Source: Rheinheimera oceanensis
GTDB lineage: Bacteria > Pseudomonadota > Gammaproteobacteria > Enterobacterales > Alteromonadaceae
Reading direction: 5' to 3'
DNA: 64,000 nucleotides
Assembly: GCF_018831085.1 (NCBI RefSeq)
Contig: NZ_JAGPNM010000001.1
Span: 682,001-746,000, forward strand
A program made the translations under genes and the position numbers. The notes beneath the pieces are model-generated. The model searched no databases. It saw nothing but the letters and a program-made list of their open reading frames with translations, and was not told where the DNA came from. Each line of letters begins with the position of its first letter. The stretch's first letter is position 1. Shown piece by piece: positions 63,161 through 64,000 of this stretch.

Positions 63161-64000
63161 TTATTCTCCCTGCAACAAACCGGCCGCGGCGCGCCGCTGG
63201 CTTAGCTCTTGTTCAATCTGAATTTCTTTATGCTTATTAATTTCATAAACAAACATGCAGGCCACGCCGAGTAAAAACGGCAGCGCCGCATATAAACTGA
63301 CCGACAGTTTAATGCCGTTAATGGTGCTCTCTGCCTGGGAGGACAACAGAGCGTCATAGCCGTAGTGCGCCAGCAGGCCGGCCACCAGAGCGCCGCCAAT
63401 GCTCAGCCCCAACTTAAGACCAAAAATCATCGCTGAAAAAATAATGGCCGTAGCACGGCGATGATTTTTCCATTCGGAATAATCAGCCACGTCGGCAATC
63501 ATGGCCCACAACAGCGGAATAGTAATACCGTAGAAAAAGCCGTGCAGCAGCTGCGCTAAAAACACCAGGCCAATGGCATCGGGCGGCAGCAGATAAAACA
63601 ACAAAATAAACAGCGTAGAAATAAACAGCGCCACAGCAAACACATCACGCTTGCCAAACCTGTCGGCCAGTGGCTTGGCAAAGCTAATGCCAATAATCAT
63701 GCAGATAATGCCACCGGCATTAAACAGGCTAAAACCCGAGGTAGGCGCGTCTTCAGGCCAGAGAAACCCGTTTAAGCCCATACCGGTAAGCATGGCATTA
63801 AGCCCGGCAATAAAGCGGTTAAAGCCAATATCGTCCAGAAAACCGGCAATATGGGCTTCGCTAAGATAATGCTCAAAATAAAAAATATACATGCCGCCTT
63901 TTAGCGCCAGCGTAATAAACACCAGCACTGTTAACAGCAGCAGAATAAACCAGGGCTTGTTGCGCAGCAGATCACCGAGATCCTGGCGGATACTGGACTT
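63161..64000 (-). CDS. GPH/MFS sugar (xyloside) transporter, N-terminus beyond window
   Basis: This is a partial membrane protein; 279 residues are inside and the frame is open to the right edge, so the N-terminal part is missing. Helices include FSLFNAGGIICMIIGISFAK and GLVFLAQLLHGFFYGITIPLLWAMIADVADYSEWKNHRRATA. The last is the glycoside-pentoside-hexuronide symporter signature (DVADYSEWK), as in XynP-like transporters. It should bring xylosides or related oligosaccharides into the cytoplasm for GH43. It is the first visible gene of the leftward operon. Confidence 0.93.
   Translation of the reverse strand, partial: KSSIRQDLGDLLRNKPWFILLLLTVLVFITLALKGGMYIFYFEHYLSEAHIAGFLDDIGFNRFIAGLNAMLTGMGLNGFLWPEDAPTSGFSLFNAGGIICMIIGISFAKPLADRFGKRDVFAVALFISTLFILLFYLLPPDAIGLVFLAQLLHGFFYGITIPLLWAMIADVADYSEWKNHRRATAIIFSAMIFGLKLGLSIGGALVAGLLAHYGYDALLSSQAESTINGIKLSVSLYAALPFLLGVACMFVYEINKHKEIQIEQELSQRRAAAGLLQGE

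Noticed and set aside
1..64000. CRISPR arrays, tRNA or rRNA genes, prophage or intact insertion sequences
   Set aside because: No regularly spaced repeats, cloverleaf-like sequences, rRNA signatures or transposase/integrase reading frames were recognised on reading both strands.

Overview
The window looks like a chromosomal segment of a free-living gammaproteobacterium of the Alteromonadales/Chromatiaceae type (a Rheinheimera / Alishewanella / Arsukibacterium-like organism). This is inferred from three things: the recC-recB arrangement, the gmk-rpoZ-spoT-ridA-recG order, and a TonB receptor-SapC-halogenase cluster beside glycoside hydrolases. No rRNA or tRNA gene, CRISPR array or intact insertion sequence was seen. 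Genes are tightly packed, and most of the sequence has a moderate GC content apart from one AT-rich accessory island.

Layout. 1-6341: recB (runs off the left edge) and recC, overlapping by 4 nt. 6528-13927: a fatty-acid cis/trans isomerase, a thioredoxin-reductase-like flavoprotein divergent from an Rrf2 regulator, a DUF502 membrane protein, a LysE exporter, a VapBC-type toxin-antitoxin pair, an AHSA1 protein and an AraC regulator. 14101-15985: two exported alpha/beta hydrolases ending at a clear intrinsic terminator. 16053-18668: a MarR/SlyA-like regulator, an HlyD adaptor and a DUF2955 membrane protein, which together form a self-regulated efflux operon with two SlyA-type operators over its promoter. 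18865-27668: an M14 peptidase, a LysR regulator, an EamA exporter, YefM-YoeB, PepD, a large beta-propeller diguanylate cyclase and a DUF4442 protein. 27942-34464: the core operon gmk, rpoZ, spoT, ridA, a periplasmic binding protein and recG. 34570-40365: a DUF1445 protein, ChrA, an SLC13 permease and a cytoplasmic lipase-like hydrolase. 40611-45298: a MetR-like regulator converging on a sulfate ABC transporter operon (cysA, sbp, cysT, cysW).

45758-53017 is a TonB-dependent receptor followed by SapC, a cupin_8/JmjC-like protein, a flavin-dependent halogenase and a DUF6445 protein. This module is recurrent but poorly understood. 55108-64000 is a leftward operon for plant polysaccharide, probably (arabino)xylan: a GPH/MFS sugar transporter, GH43, two GH3 enzymes and an SGNH acetylesterase. 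The receptor could bring oligosaccharides into the periplasm for these enzymes.

Between these two carbohydrate-related blocks (53196-54955) lies an AT-rich island of three unrecognised genes. The last gene is followed directly by a structure matching an integron attC site (54961-55031), and a second, weaker attC-like structure with a canonical core site sits just before it. No integrase gene is visible, so the island looks like a small attC cluster lacking integrase (CALIN). It also carries a REP/RAYT-like palindrome. This island, its predicted C-H-D (transglutaminase-like) cassette protein, a 112-nt palindromic element at 22338-22449 and a strong stem-loop in the receptor leader are the least explained features.
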